From contig CAZFBU010000073.1 of NCBI GenBank assembly GCA_964517175.1, positions 1 through 21,552 of the forward strand: a stretch of 21,552 nt of DNA, written 5' to 3'. Each line of letters opens with the position of its first letter. The first letter of the stretch is position 1. The notes below the pieces were generated by a model, which was not told where the DNA came from, did not search any database, and saw nothing but the letters and a program-made list of their open reading frames with translations. Position numbers and translations under genes: made by a program. Origin of the DNA: JADJNW01 sp964517175 (lineage in GTDB: Bacteria; Bacteroidota; Bacteroidia; Chitinophagales; Saprospiraceae). Positions 7,754-15,060 of the stretch are shown here, one piece after another.

Positions 7754-8919
7754 ATGAAAATTCTCCAACAGGACTGGTCGGCAAAGTGGGCATTCTACAG
7801 CCCGGATAAAATTGCCCTGCGCGAATACGAAACGGGCAGAACNNNNNNNNNNNNNNNNNNNNNNNNNNNNNNNNNNNNNNNNNNNNNNNNNNNNNNNNNN
7901 NNNNNNNNNNNNNNNNNNNNNNNNNNNNNNNNNNNNNNNNNNTGTATTCCCACAAAATGATGCTTTGGAACAGCCTCAATACGGCTATGTCGTTGATTGT
8001 CAATGCCAAAAGTCGTACGGTGAATTGCATGCCGTTTTTCCATACCGGTGGCTGGAATGTGCTGACCACACCCTTTTTGCACCACGGCGGCTACACTTGT
8101 CTGGTGAAAAAATTTGACGCGGCAACTATTTTGCAACTGCTGGAAACCGAGCAACCCACCATTTTTATGGGCGTGCCGACCATGCTCAAAATGATCGCCG
8201 ACGAACCGGCTTTCGCCAATGCCGACTTTTCCAGTTTGTTGTATATCATCGTGGGCGGCGAGCCTATGCCTATCCCGCTGATCGAAACCTGGCACGCGAA
8301 GGGCGTCGCTATTCGGCAGGGCTACGGCATGACGGAGGTCGGCCCGAATCTGACTTCCCTGCACCAGGATGACGCCATTCGCAAGAAAGGCTCTATCGGA
8401 TTTCCCAATTTTTATGTAGAAATCAAAATCGTGGATGAAACCGGAAAACCCGTTGCCACGAACGAAGCCGGCGAACTCCTGCTGCGCGGCCCGATGGTCA
8501 CCCCCGGCTACTGGCGCAACGAAGCCGCTACTGCCAAAGCCATCGAAGACGGTTGGTTTCACACGGGCGACATGCTCCGGCAGGATGCTGAGGGCTACCT
8601 TTACGTCGTTGATCGCATCAAAAATATGTTCATTTCGGGCGGCGAAAACGTCTATCCGGCGGAGGTGGAGCGGGTTATCGTATCGCATCCGCAGCTATCC
8701 GAAGCGGCCGTCATTGGCGTACCCGACGACCGCTGGGGCGAAGCAGGCAAGGCATTTGTCGTGCGTAAGCCCACCGCGCAACTATCCGAGCAGGAAGTTA
8801 TTGATTTTTGCAAAAGTAAATTAGCGAAATTCAAAGTGCCAAAACACATCGCCTTTCTCGAAGCATTGCCCAAAAACGATACCGGCAAGATCGACAAGAA
8901 AGCACTGGAAAAGCTGTAA
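7754..8919 (+). CDS. Acyl-CoA synthetase (AMP-binding, ANL family), interrupted by assembly gap
   Basis: Adenylate-forming ligase that activates a carboxylic acid with ATP and joins it to CoA. The visible N-terminus (about 29 residues from 7754) and the 3' part (in frame from 7945) belong to one gene: the right part begins YSHKMMLWNSLN, the helix that normally follows the ATP P-loop. The two parts are in different frames across the 100-N filler, which means only that the gap length is arbitrary. About 150 residues, including the P-loop, are probably missing. Present motifs are YGMTE (A5), HTGD (A7), DRIKNMFISGGENVYP (A8 hinge) and NDTGKIDKKAL with the catalytic Lys (A10). An upstream ATG at 7724 is in frame; I prefer 7754 because the protein then starts where family members do. 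It resembles medium/long-chain fatty acyl ligases. The stop lies one base from the stop of the convergent gene. Confidence 0.9.
7843..7942. other. Assembly gap (100 N) inside the acyl-CoA synthetase gene
   Basis: Exactly 100 N. Comparison with the normal domain order of acyl-CoA synthetases suggests the real missing segment is some 400-500 bp, covering the N-terminal core and the P-loop. The apparent change of reading frame across it should not be taken as a mutation. Confidence 0.95.
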
Positions 8920-8920
8920 A

Positions 8921-9967
8921 TCAATCATTTACACCCGTTCCGCACAAGCTCACCAGCTCCGGGTCAAATTCATCGAGGCAATCGTAAAATGATTGAACAA
9001 AAGCCAATACATCTTTTCGGGCAAAGGCACTCAGGGGCTTGAATTGTCGAATGAGTTTTTCCAGCTCCGATTGTTTCGCTTTAAAATGCGCTATTGTCGG
9101 TTGCAGTTCTTCTGCGGAAGCAGCCAGCCCCATAAAGCGCCGCTGACGCACCTGTGTGATCCCCAGCGTAGGGTCGGGCACGGCGTACGCAGCATTCACT
9201 ACGCCGGAGAAATCAAAATCGTAAGGCACGATCATACATTCCCTTCCGCTTTGCGGAATCAACAATCTGATATTGCGCAGCATGTTATAATTCCAGTCGG
9301 GGTTTCCGATCATGTACTGAAACAGATCATGGGTGTAAACATTCGACAGCATCAGGGAATCCGTTGGGAATCCAAAGCAGTCTTTACAAAACTTGCTGTC
9401 GTGACGCGCCTTCATCTCGTCTTCATCTTCCAGCAAAATGCCGTAGCGCGTAATACTCGTGCCGGAGTCACTATCCTTGTATTTGATCCGGATGAGTTGC
9501 ACCCGAAAATGAACATCCGTGAGTATCTGGTACATTTTATACACCAGGTATTCGCGTAGGACGTATTCGTCGCCGGTACTGTTGTCCACGCAGTGTGTTA
9601 CCAGTTTCAGGTCGTTGTGATCGTTAAACCCGGCTTCCGCCAGTTCTTTTTTCTTGAATTGCACCAACAGCGGCGGAAAAGGACACACCCGGCGCCGGAA
9701 CTTTCCCCGGGTGGTGAGGTCCACTTTCCAGGTGCGCTGGTTGCCGTCGGCATCTTTGTAAGAAAAAACACCGGGAATTTCTTCCTCTTCTTTCCGGGAC
9801 GCCAGAACGGAGTCCATATCCGTTTCAAGTTCTACTTTAAATCCTTCTTTTTGTAAAATCAGATGATCGAAGATGCTCCCGCTTTCCTGTTCGGCGAAAG
9901 CCGGTAAAGTGAGCAACAAACCGGTAATGATTAAAAAATAATAGTTGATAACAGAGACGTTTTTCAT
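8921..9967 (-). CDS. Secreted protein of unknown function with CotH-kinase-like motifs
   Basis: Protein of 348 residues with a clear signal peptide (about 1-25, ending LPAFA). I do not recognise a named function. Conserved-looking stretches are TTRGKFRRRVCPFPPL (85-100), LKLVTHC (120-126), YVLREYLVYKMYQ (135-147), MIGNPDWNYNMLRNIRLL (219-236) and VPYDFDFSG (247-255). The pair 'GN-DW-N' then 'PYDFD' separated by about 25 residues recalls the catalytic Asp/Asn loop and metal-binding Asp of CotH-type atypical protein kinases, found in spore-coat and secreted proteins. The resemblance is by eye only, and a kinase role is a hypothesis. Seven Cys residues (95, 126, 194, 197, 244, 330 and 342), including a CKDC pair, would allow disulfides in the periplasm. 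It is convergent with the acyl-CoA synthetase and lies 93 bp downstream of the aminopeptidase on the same strand. Confidence 0.75.
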   Translation of the reverse strand: MKNVSVINYYFLIITGLLLTLPAFAEQESGSIFDHLILQKEGFKVELETDMDSVLASRKEEEEIPGVFSYKDADGNQRTWKVDLTTRGKFRRRVCPFPPLLVQFKKKELAEAGFNDHNDLKLVTHCVDNSTGDEYVLREYLVYKMYQILTDVHFRVQLIRIKYKDSDSGTSITRYGILLEDEDEMKARHDSKFCKDCFGFPTDSLMLSNVYTHDLFQYMIGNPDWNYNMLRNIRLLIPQSGRECMIVPYDFDFSGVVNAAYAVPDPTLGITQVRQRRFMGLAASAEELQPTIAHFKAKQSELEKLIRQFKPLSAFARKDVLAFVQSFYDCLDEFDPELVSLCGTGVND

Positions 9968-10047
9968 GGTATGATAAGCATTTTTCTGTGTGCAAAAGTG
10001 CAGCCGCCCCGATCATCGTGCTACTATTTTCGACGAGAAAAGTAAAG

Positions 10048-10069
10048 AAACCCGATCAATTTAGGGTTT
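10048..10069 (-). terminator. Possible weak terminator at the aminopeptidase stop codon
   Basis: Arms aaaccc (10048-10053) and gggttt (10064-10069) form a 6-bp stem that overlaps the aminopeptidase stop codon. On the minus strand the stem is followed by the moderately T-rich ctttacttttct. The stem is short, so this is only a candidate. Confidence 0.3.
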
Positions 10070-11656
10070 TTGGTTGATTTTTGCTTCAAACAATAACCAC
10101 ACGCGGGGGTCGAGGCGCAATGCATCGGGCGCTTCATCCGCGAGGATGGTGAATGCCTGTCGCCGTTGATGGACTTCAAAAGTTACAACTTTTTCTCCAA
10201 CGGAAATATCCAGCGGAAACTGGAAAAGTACATCCGGCTGCGTTTGTTCCACCTGTAAATTAATCATTTTATTCGCTGCATCGTAGCTCCAGCTTACTTG
10301 CAATTTCGGATGCCCCGGCTGAAATATCCATTGCCGGAAAAAGCCCTCCAGGTCTTGTCCGCTGACTTCCTCCATCACCGCCTGCAAATCTTTGGTCAGG
10401 GCATTACTATATTGGTAGCGATCATAATACGTGCGAATGCCCGCCCAGAAAGCCTCGTCGCCTACTTCATGGCGCAGCATATGCAGTACCCAAGCTCCTT
10501 TTTGGTAAGAATTGGCATTTAAAACCTGATTGTAATTTTCAATCGTCGTATCGACGATGGGCGCTAAGCGTCGATTTGCAAAAGTAATTACTTGCTGGCG
10601 TTCGGATTCCATGCGCTCAACAAAGTTATCCCGACCGTGTACGCTCTCGAAGTACAAATCGGTCGTATAAGTTGCAAAGCCCTCACTCAGCCAAACGTGA
10701 TGCCAATTGGCTTCTGAAGCAGAATTGCCAAACCACTGGTGCGCAATTTCATGCGCAATCAAGGCTTCGCGCTCCCGATTTCCAGTAACGGAGTTTTCAA
10801 AATAAAAAATATTGCTGGCATTTTCCATGCCACCGTAGCGCGTTTTGGACTGCACATTCGCCAGTTTTTGATAAGGATAAGGCGCAACGTGATCGATGAA
10901 CCAATCCAGCACGGAGACCGCTTGTGCGTAATCATAGAACCCCTCCTCCCGGTTTTCCGGAAAAACCCAACTGGTGACTGGAATGTCATGCGTTGCTCCT
11001 GCCAGTTGCACCGCAAAAGGCGCCACGCCGATCACCATGACCTTGGTGGGCAGCAGCACGGTTTCCGACCAATGGGTCAATTTCATGCCATCTGGAAGGT
11101 TCGTTTCCTCCACTTGCAAACCATTTGCAATGACCTGATAATGCTCGGGTGCCGTGACGATGAATTCCACCGAAGCCTTATCCGAAGGGTGATCGACCGT
11201 CGGGAGCCAGTGACGTGCGCGGTTGGGCCAGTTGTCGCCGAAGAAGGTGCGATCGCCGAATTTATTCTTGCCGATCACCAAGCCGTCTGCTGGAATACCC
11301 TGGTAATTAATCTCGTACGTGCGAATTTCATCGGCTTCCGTTTGTGAAATTTGAACGCGAATATTTTCGCCAGTATGTTGAAAATCAACAACTTGCCCAT
11401 CTTCCAGCACCGATGTTACGGTCATGCCTTCCGTACCGTTTTTCTTCACCAAATCCAGGGTAAAAGTGTCCGTCATTTTGCGAAAACGGATGCGTATCTG
11501 TGCGGAGCCTTTGATTTCATTGGAAGCGTCTGTCAGTTCAAGATTGAACACATAATGCTGAACATCAATTGTTTCCAGGCGTTCGTAGTGGTCTTGCGCC
11601 GAAAGTAGAATGGGCAAACTAAGCCACAAAAGGAGCAGGTGTAGTTTTTTCATCAT
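10061..11656 (-). CDS. M1 family zinc metallo-aminopeptidase
   Basis: Secreted or periplasmic gluzincin of 531 residues that should remove N-terminal residues from peptides. A signal peptide ends at about Ala20 (LLSAQ). An N-terminal beta domain (about 25-225) is followed by the exopeptidase motif GGMEN (275-279, replacing the usual GAMEN). The zinc site is HEIAH, with ligands His302 and His306, catalytic Glu303, and Glu325 as third ligand in WLSEG, giving the expected HExxH-18-E spacing. Tyr384 in the NSYQKG segment fits the transition-state-stabilising Tyr. The catalytic domain ends near GFFRQWIFQPGHP (438-450), and only a small beta domain follows, so the large helical C-terminal domain of aminopeptidase N is absent, as in short bacterial M1 enzymes. 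The start is MM; either Met would serve. It probably supplies peptide-derived amino acids. Confidence 0.93.
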   Translation of the reverse strand: MMKKLHLLLLWLSLPILLSAQDHYERLETIDVQHYVFNLELTDASNEIKGSAQIRIRFRKMTDTFTLDLVKKNGTEGMTVTSVLEDGQVVDFQHTGENIRVQISQTEADEIRTYEINYQGIPADGLVIGKNKFGDRTFFGDNWPNRARHWLPTVDHPSDKASVEFIVTAPEHYQVIANGLQVEETNLPDGMKLTHWSETVLLPTKVMVIGVAPFAVQLAGATHDIPVTSWVFPENREEGFYDYAQAVSVLDWFIDHVAPYPYQKLANVQSKTRYGGMENASNIFYFENSVTGNREREALIAHEIAHQWFGNSASEANWHHVWLSEGFATYTTDLYFESVHGRDNFVERMESERQQVITFANRRLAPIVDTTIENYNQVLNANSYQKGAWVLHMLRHEVGDEAFWAGIRTYYDRYQYSNALTKDLQAVMEEVSGQDLEGFFRQWIFQPGHPKLQVSWSYDAANKMINLQVEQTQPDVLFQFPLDISVGEKVVTFEVHQRRQAFTILADEAPDALRLDPRVWLLFEAKINQKP

Positions 11657-11704
11657 CGCTTGTTTATGGAAATATCCACTTGCAAGCTACTACATAAATG
11701 AGAA

Positions 11705-11728
11705 TTCCCGCAAGGATCGGCTCGGGAA
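11705..11728 (-). terminator. Possible terminator after the coiled-coil membrane protein gene
   Basis: Arms ttcccg (11705-11710) and cgggaa (11723-11728) flank a 12-base loop, 19 bp past the stop codon of the 249-residue protein gene, followed on the minus strand by ttctcattta. The weak stem and poor T run make it tentative. Confidence 0.3.
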
Positions 11729-11746
11729 ATTTTCCGAATGGAGGTA

Positions 11747-12496
11747 TCAATGTCCGTTTTGGCGCAAAGCGCGCAGTTCGGCCGTAGTTTTTTCAATATT
11801 CCGCTTCATCGGTTCGGATACCAGTTCGAGATAGTCGAGGTTGGAAGATTCCAGCAGAGGCATATCGTACTGGGTAGTGAATTTCACATCCTTCAGAAGA
11901 TCAACGCCTTTGCCGAGTGTATCAGTACGGCGGGCATCCCAGTTGTCAATGTGTTGTTGCTCTTTTTGCATTTTTTGGTGCAAATGCAGATTGTACAAGT
12001 TGTTGTGTGCCAGCAGTCTGGCTTCTTCGTAGCCTGCCCGTTCGGCATCGATGGATTCCAGTTGTTTGTTCTTCTTTTCCAGCATTTTACCGTAGGAAAT
12101 GGCGATGTGCTCGCTGGTGCGATCGCTGAATTGCATGCTGCGCAGGCGCGCGATTTCACGCTGAATGTGTTGCTCTTCTTCGTCCAGTTGCCGGATGCGC
12201 AGTTCCGCATCGCGGGCGATATTGTGCCACCGGCGCAGGTGTTTGGCGGGAATGCCGTGCCCGCCGCACATGTAGCAAGGCTCGTCGTGCCGGAAACTCA
12301 ACTGCAAGGCGGTATCGTATTTGTTCAGTTTGCCCGTGCCTTCGCAATGAAAGCAAAACAGGCACTCACAGATGTAAATGTACAGCAACCGGATGAGGAC
12401 GCCCGCGATCAGCAAAATCAGGATAATCTGCCAAAAGCTGATGACCAGCCCAATTGCCAGCCCGATAGCCACCAAAATGCCGAAGATGCGTTCCAT
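11747..12496 (-). CDS. Membrane-anchored protein with two DnaJ-type CxxCxGxG motifs and a coiled coil
   Basis: Protein of 249 residues; I know no named family. Two N-terminal hydrophobic segments (about 5-20 and 22-42) form a hairpin or paired anchor. They are followed by CECLFCFHCEGTG (43-55) and CYMCGGHG (74-81), which contain two CxxCxGxG units (Cys48/51 and Cys74/77), the repeat that binds zinc in the DnaJ cysteine-rich domain. DnaJ has four units, so two would make one zinc site. The rest (about 92-185) is charged, heptad-rich helix, likely a coiled coil, and the tail is mixed. The pairing of anchor, zinc finger and coiled coil suggests a cytoplasmic-face scaffold or chaperone-like adaptor, which is inference. 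It starts 12 bp after the 77-residue membrane protein gene, so the two are almost certainly cotranscribed. Confidence 0.75.
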   Translation of the reverse strand: MERIFGILVAIGLAIGLVISFWQIILILLIAGVLIRLLYIYICECLFCFHCEGTGKLNKYDTALQLSFRHDEPCYMCGGHGIPAKHLRRWHNIARDAELRIRQLDEEEQHIQREIARLRSMQFSDRTSEHIAISYGKMLEKKNKQLESIDAERAGYEEARLLAHNNLYNLHLHQKMQKEQQHIDNWDARRTDTLGKGVDLLKDVKFTTQYDMPLLESSNLDYLELVSEPMKRNIEKTTAELRALRQNGH

Positions 12497-12508
12497 TAGT
12501 AATGGTTT

Positions 12509-12742
12509 TTAATAGGTTGTTAGAATACGTTCCAGAAAATCGGTTACCCGTTCGATGAATTCCGGTTCTTCCATCATTACCAGGACAACAAAAGTAAGTA
12601 CAGCCAGGGACAGGAGGGTGGTAAAGCCGCGGCGCAATGTCTGCGCGAAACTTTCATCCTTTCCATTGGAAAACAGTGCCCCGACGAAAATGGAAACCAG
12701 GAACAGGGCAAGCAGCGCAAAGGTTACGTTGATTAGGTTCAT
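12509..12742 (-). CDS. Small membrane protein, 77 residues, unknown function
   Basis: Two hydrophobic segments (about 4-24 and 40-57) are joined by a short charged loop (NGKDESFAQTLRRG, 26-39), and an acidic amphipathic tail (58-74) follows. No family is recognised. It is the first gene of a two-gene unit with the CxxCxGxG/coiled-coil membrane protein, 12 bp away, and its upstream region is the AT-rich divergent spacer. Coding status is supported by the close spacing, a clean start-to-stop frame and a regular two-helix pattern. It may form a membrane complex with its neighbour. Confidence 0.65.
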   Translation of the reverse strand: MNLINVTFALLALFLVSIFVGALFSNGKDESFAQTLRRGFTTLLSLAVLTFVVLVMMEEPEFIERVTDFLERILTTY

Positions 12743-13043
12743 GTCTTAATTGTTTAATCAGGAAATAAACAGAACATTCAAAAACCTAAACGAACCGTAA
12801 TAGAAGTAAGTTTAAATGCGAGTAAACTGAAATAATATTCATTCTATTCACGAAAAAGTTCTAAAAAAATCATATTCCAGTTAAAAATATTTTTGCGGAA
12901 ATCGAATTAAAAGAGGGTAAACAAAACTATGTTTCAGAAATATTTTAGAAATATCTTGATATTTTTTTAAAATTTACTGGAAATATTTTCAGAACAAATT
13001 CAATTATTTCGGAATATTTTCGGAATTTAGCATAAAAAGTTAA
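12743..13043. promoter_or_regulatory. AT-rich divergent promoter region with four AT palindromes
   Basis: A 301-bp spacer between divergent genes. It contains four near-identical copies of a GAAATATTTTC-like palindromic element, at 12883-12898, 12935-12948, 12978-12992 and 13010-13025, the last three flanked by CAG, TGG/CAG or CGG. They are concentrated toward the plus-strand gene. A shorter inverted repeat agttta/taaact lies at 12809-12814 and 12823-12828. A -7-like tatttttg is at 12888-12895. Operator sites are plausible, but the high AT content weakens the case. Confidence 0.4.
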
Positions 13044-14375
13044 ATGCCCAAGCTGAAACTAAGCCGATCCGCCTTCCTGCGCTTGCACGATGCCATTCTG
13101 GAGGAATACCAAAAGGATTGCGACGGGGCGGGTATCACTAAACCTAAGGTTGAGGCTATTGTGTATGGCTATAATGAACATGAAAAACATCCACACACCA
13201 TCGCCGCCTTTATGCTAAAGCGCCCCGAAATAGCGAAACACTTAAATCAGAATAATGGCAGGTTACAAAGCAGTTACCTTTACAACAAGCTAAAAGCGGC
13301 CGAGAAACTAACTTCCGGCACCATCACCATCACCGAACCTTACGCGACGGCTTACCTGCTGTACATTGGCTGCAAGAACATCGAAGAATTCAAAAAGAAA
13401 TATGAACAGAGCGATACGACTGAAGCTTATAAAGGCTTTTATTTTTCCAGGCTGGATAATCGAGTAAATGATTTTGAACTGCACTTGACCCACAATGGCG
13501 AAGACTGCATAGCAAGTCTCACCGGTTTTTTTAATGGCAACCGCCCGGAGCCTTTTACCGGTGCGGGCCGGGTGAAGAGCAGAAACCTCTTTCTCAACCT
13601 GGAAAACAAGCAGGGCATAGAAATGAAGCTGATCATTCCACTGGAAGGTGACCGCATCCGCTTGCCAAATTACATACCGGGCGTACTGACAACCATTTCA
13701 TCCGACGACTTTCCCCTCAGCGTTCGGTTTCTCCTGGCAAAAAAACAAGTGGATAATCGACCGCTATCCGAAGAAGATGAACTGCGCATCCGGCGGTATA
13801 TCACGTTGCATCGCCAAACCCTGCGCGCATCCAAAGAAAGCATCAGAAATTTGCGGTACGACCTGAAAATACGGGGAGAAGACGTAGAATCGCTGGCGCA
13901 CATGGTAGGCACCTACTGGATTTGGCAGTACATGGGCAATGATATTGTACAATTGAAAATGATAATCCAGGAGGATTATTCGATCCACATCACCAACCCA
14001 CTCTTTCGGGGAAACTTAGCCGAACAAATGGGGGTCATCAGCATCAACCGGACGGTTCGCGATCTCAATATCTGCATTTCCGTACTACCCAAAAATAGTG
14101 AAAAAGAGCAAACCCACTCCTTTTTTATGATTGAACTGCCGATGCGGACCGATCATGGCAATTTGCTGAAAGGCGCTTTTTCCACCGTTGAGCAGCAAAA
14201 AGATGAACCATTCGGCGGCGCGCTTTCGCTTATCAAGGAAGCAGGAGCCGATCTTGCCGACCTAGAACCTCAAATCATTAAAGAAAATGCCGTTGATGAC
14301 TATCTGGAAAAGTATGTGGAATTTATTCCGGTGAAAATGAGGTTGGATATACTATCAGGCAAGAAGATCAGCTAA
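13044..14375 (+). CDS. Unknown protein, 443 residues, with an internally duplicated domain
   Basis: I do not recognise this family. There is no signal peptide or membrane segment, so it is probably cytosolic. The N-terminal ~120 residues look all-helical, and the stretch SSYLYNKLKAAEKL with a later AYLLYIGCKNIEEFKKKY recalls helix-turn-helix-like N-domains seen in Bacteroidota proteins, though weakly. Then two copies of a roughly 105-residue mainly beta unit can be traced, about 130-235 and 288-395. Each starts with a G-Y/F-Y/W-aromatic segment, has a central F-x-G-N/x-G-x-x-R-x-L-x-L region, and ends with a matching block: IPGVLTTISSDDFPLSVRFL (211-230) against LKGAFSTVEQQKDEPFGGAL (375-394). 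A charged helical linker (about 238-285) joins them. It faces a divergent AT-rich region with repeated palindromes, and converges on the next gene with only two bases between stops. Confidence 0.75.
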   Translation: MPKLKLSRSAFLRLHDAILEEYQKDCDGAGITKPKVEAIVYGYNEHEKHPHTIAAFMLKRPEIAKHLNQNNGRLQSSYLYNKLKAAEKLTSGTITITEPYATAYLLYIGCKNIEEFKKKYEQSDTTEAYKGFYFSRLDNRVNDFELHLTHNGEDCIASLTGFFNGNRPEPFTGAGRVKSRNLFLNLENKQGIEMKLIIPLEGDRIRLPNYIPGVLTTISSDDFPLSVRFLLAKKQVDNRPLSEEDELRIRRYITLHRQTLRASKESIRNLRYDLKIRGEDVESLAHMVGTYWIWQYMGNDIVQLKMIIQEDYSIHITNPLFRGNLAEQMGVISINRTVRDLNICISVLPKNSEKEQTHSFFMIELPMRTDHGNLLKGAFSTVEQQKDEPFGGALSLIKEAGADLADLEPQIIKENAVDDYLEKYVEFIPVKMRLDILSGKKIS

Positions 14376-14377
14376 AA

Positions 14378-14767
14378 TTAGGACTTGGAATGAAAATCAT
14401 ACGATTTCCGGGCTTTTTCCAGCAGCTCCTTTTTATCCACCCGAACATAACGCGTGCTGCTTCGCAGTGTATGCCCGTTGATCGAGTCTTCGAGTACTTT
14501 TTCGACGATTACCGCGTCTTTGCAGTACAGGAGTAAGTGAGCAACCGAGTTATCGATGTTCTCTACAATTTTGATATCTGCTTTTGAAATTCCGGATTCT
14601 ATTTTCCTTAGAATGGTTTTTCCTTCACTTTTATCGGCAGTGATGGACAATACAAGGCGGAAGCCTCTTTTATCCGAAGAGCCAGACTCGTACAAACGGT
14701 TAGGACGTACGCTAATGAAAATATTTTTACGTTCCAGCGCTTCTAAAATAGATATCTGGTGTTCCAT
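14378..14767 (-). CDS. Unknown small cytosolic protein, 129 residues
   Basis: No family is recognised. The protein is soluble and basic, with an apparent beta-alpha-beta-beta-alpha order: strand GFRLVLSITAD (35-45), helix SEGKTILRKIESGI (47-60), strands about 64-82, helix DAVIVEKVLEDSI (84-96), then a basic tail with RSSTRYVRVDKKELLEKARK (102-121). Such an order is compatible with a ferredoxin-like small alpha/beta fold. The gene converges on the duplicated-domain gene with two bases between stop codons, and an AT-rich spacer lies upstream. Coding is supported by the clean frame and the tight fit against its neighbour. Confidence 0.6.
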   Translation of the reverse strand: MEHQISILEALERKNIFISVRPNRLYESGSSDKRGFRLVLSITADKSEGKTILRKIESGISKADIKIVENIDNSVAHLLLYCKDAVIVEKVLEDSINGHTLRSSTRYVRVDKKELLEKARKSYDFHSKS

Positions 14768-15060
14768 AAAATATGGATTATCTTTTCACGTTCGGATTAC
14801 AATGCCTTGCTAGTAAAATATAAAAATAAACTTTATCCGTATGTCGTGTAATAATTTATAACGCTTTTTTATCCACATTTTGTTTGCAACCCGTAATTTA
14901 AATTCATTCTAAGTAAGGTTCGCCTGTGTTTTATCTACAATCTGCTTTCGTTCCGGCAGCCATTCTTCCCAAAAACAAGTTCAACCAAGCCAAAAAGCCG
15001 ATCCGGCATGACACCAGATCAGCTTCTTTACGTCCCATTTTGCGAATGGCTCTCTGAAAA
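14768..15060. other. Intergenic region with operon terminator
   Basis: A 293-bp spacer upstream of the 129-residue protein gene and downstream of the molybdoenzyme operon. The left 170 bp are AT-rich and probably hold the promoter of the small gene, though no clear consensus was found. The right part carries the terminator hairpin at 14995-15025. No small gene or RNA is supported. Confidence 0.5.
14991..15025 (-). terminator. Hairpin terminator of the molybdoenzyme operon
   Basis: On the minus strand, aagctgatctgg and ccggatcggctt form a 12-bp stem with a 7-base loop (15007-15013), including two G-U pairs, followed by ttt ggctt. On the plus strand the same positions would be two C-A mismatches, so the structure is directional for minus-strand RNA. 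It starts 35 bp past the stop codon of the molybdoenzyme gene. Confidence 0.65.

Noticed and set aside
7724..7960. A frameshift or separate short gene at the start of the acyl-CoA synthetase
   Set aside because: The frame difference spans a 100-N filler of arbitrary length, so it says nothing about the real reading frame.
192..8919. An OleABCD-like olefin/beta-lactone pathway (SDR, alpha/beta hydrolase, thiolase-fold enzyme and AMP ligase are all present)
   Set aside because: The SDR is a classical 247-residue FabG type, not the extended OleD type. The hydrolase has a Ser nucleophile and a signal peptide, whereas OleB uses Asp. The KAS-like protein lacks the His and Asn kept in OleA. The ligase has ordinary acyl-CoA synthetase motifs. 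The resemblance is only at superfamily level.
12509..14767. A phage-defence or toxin-antitoxin island
   Set aside because: No nuclease, ATPase, TIR, reverse transcriptase or toxin motif was found in these proteins. Only unknown proteins with a divergent AT-rich promoter are present, which is not enough for such a call.
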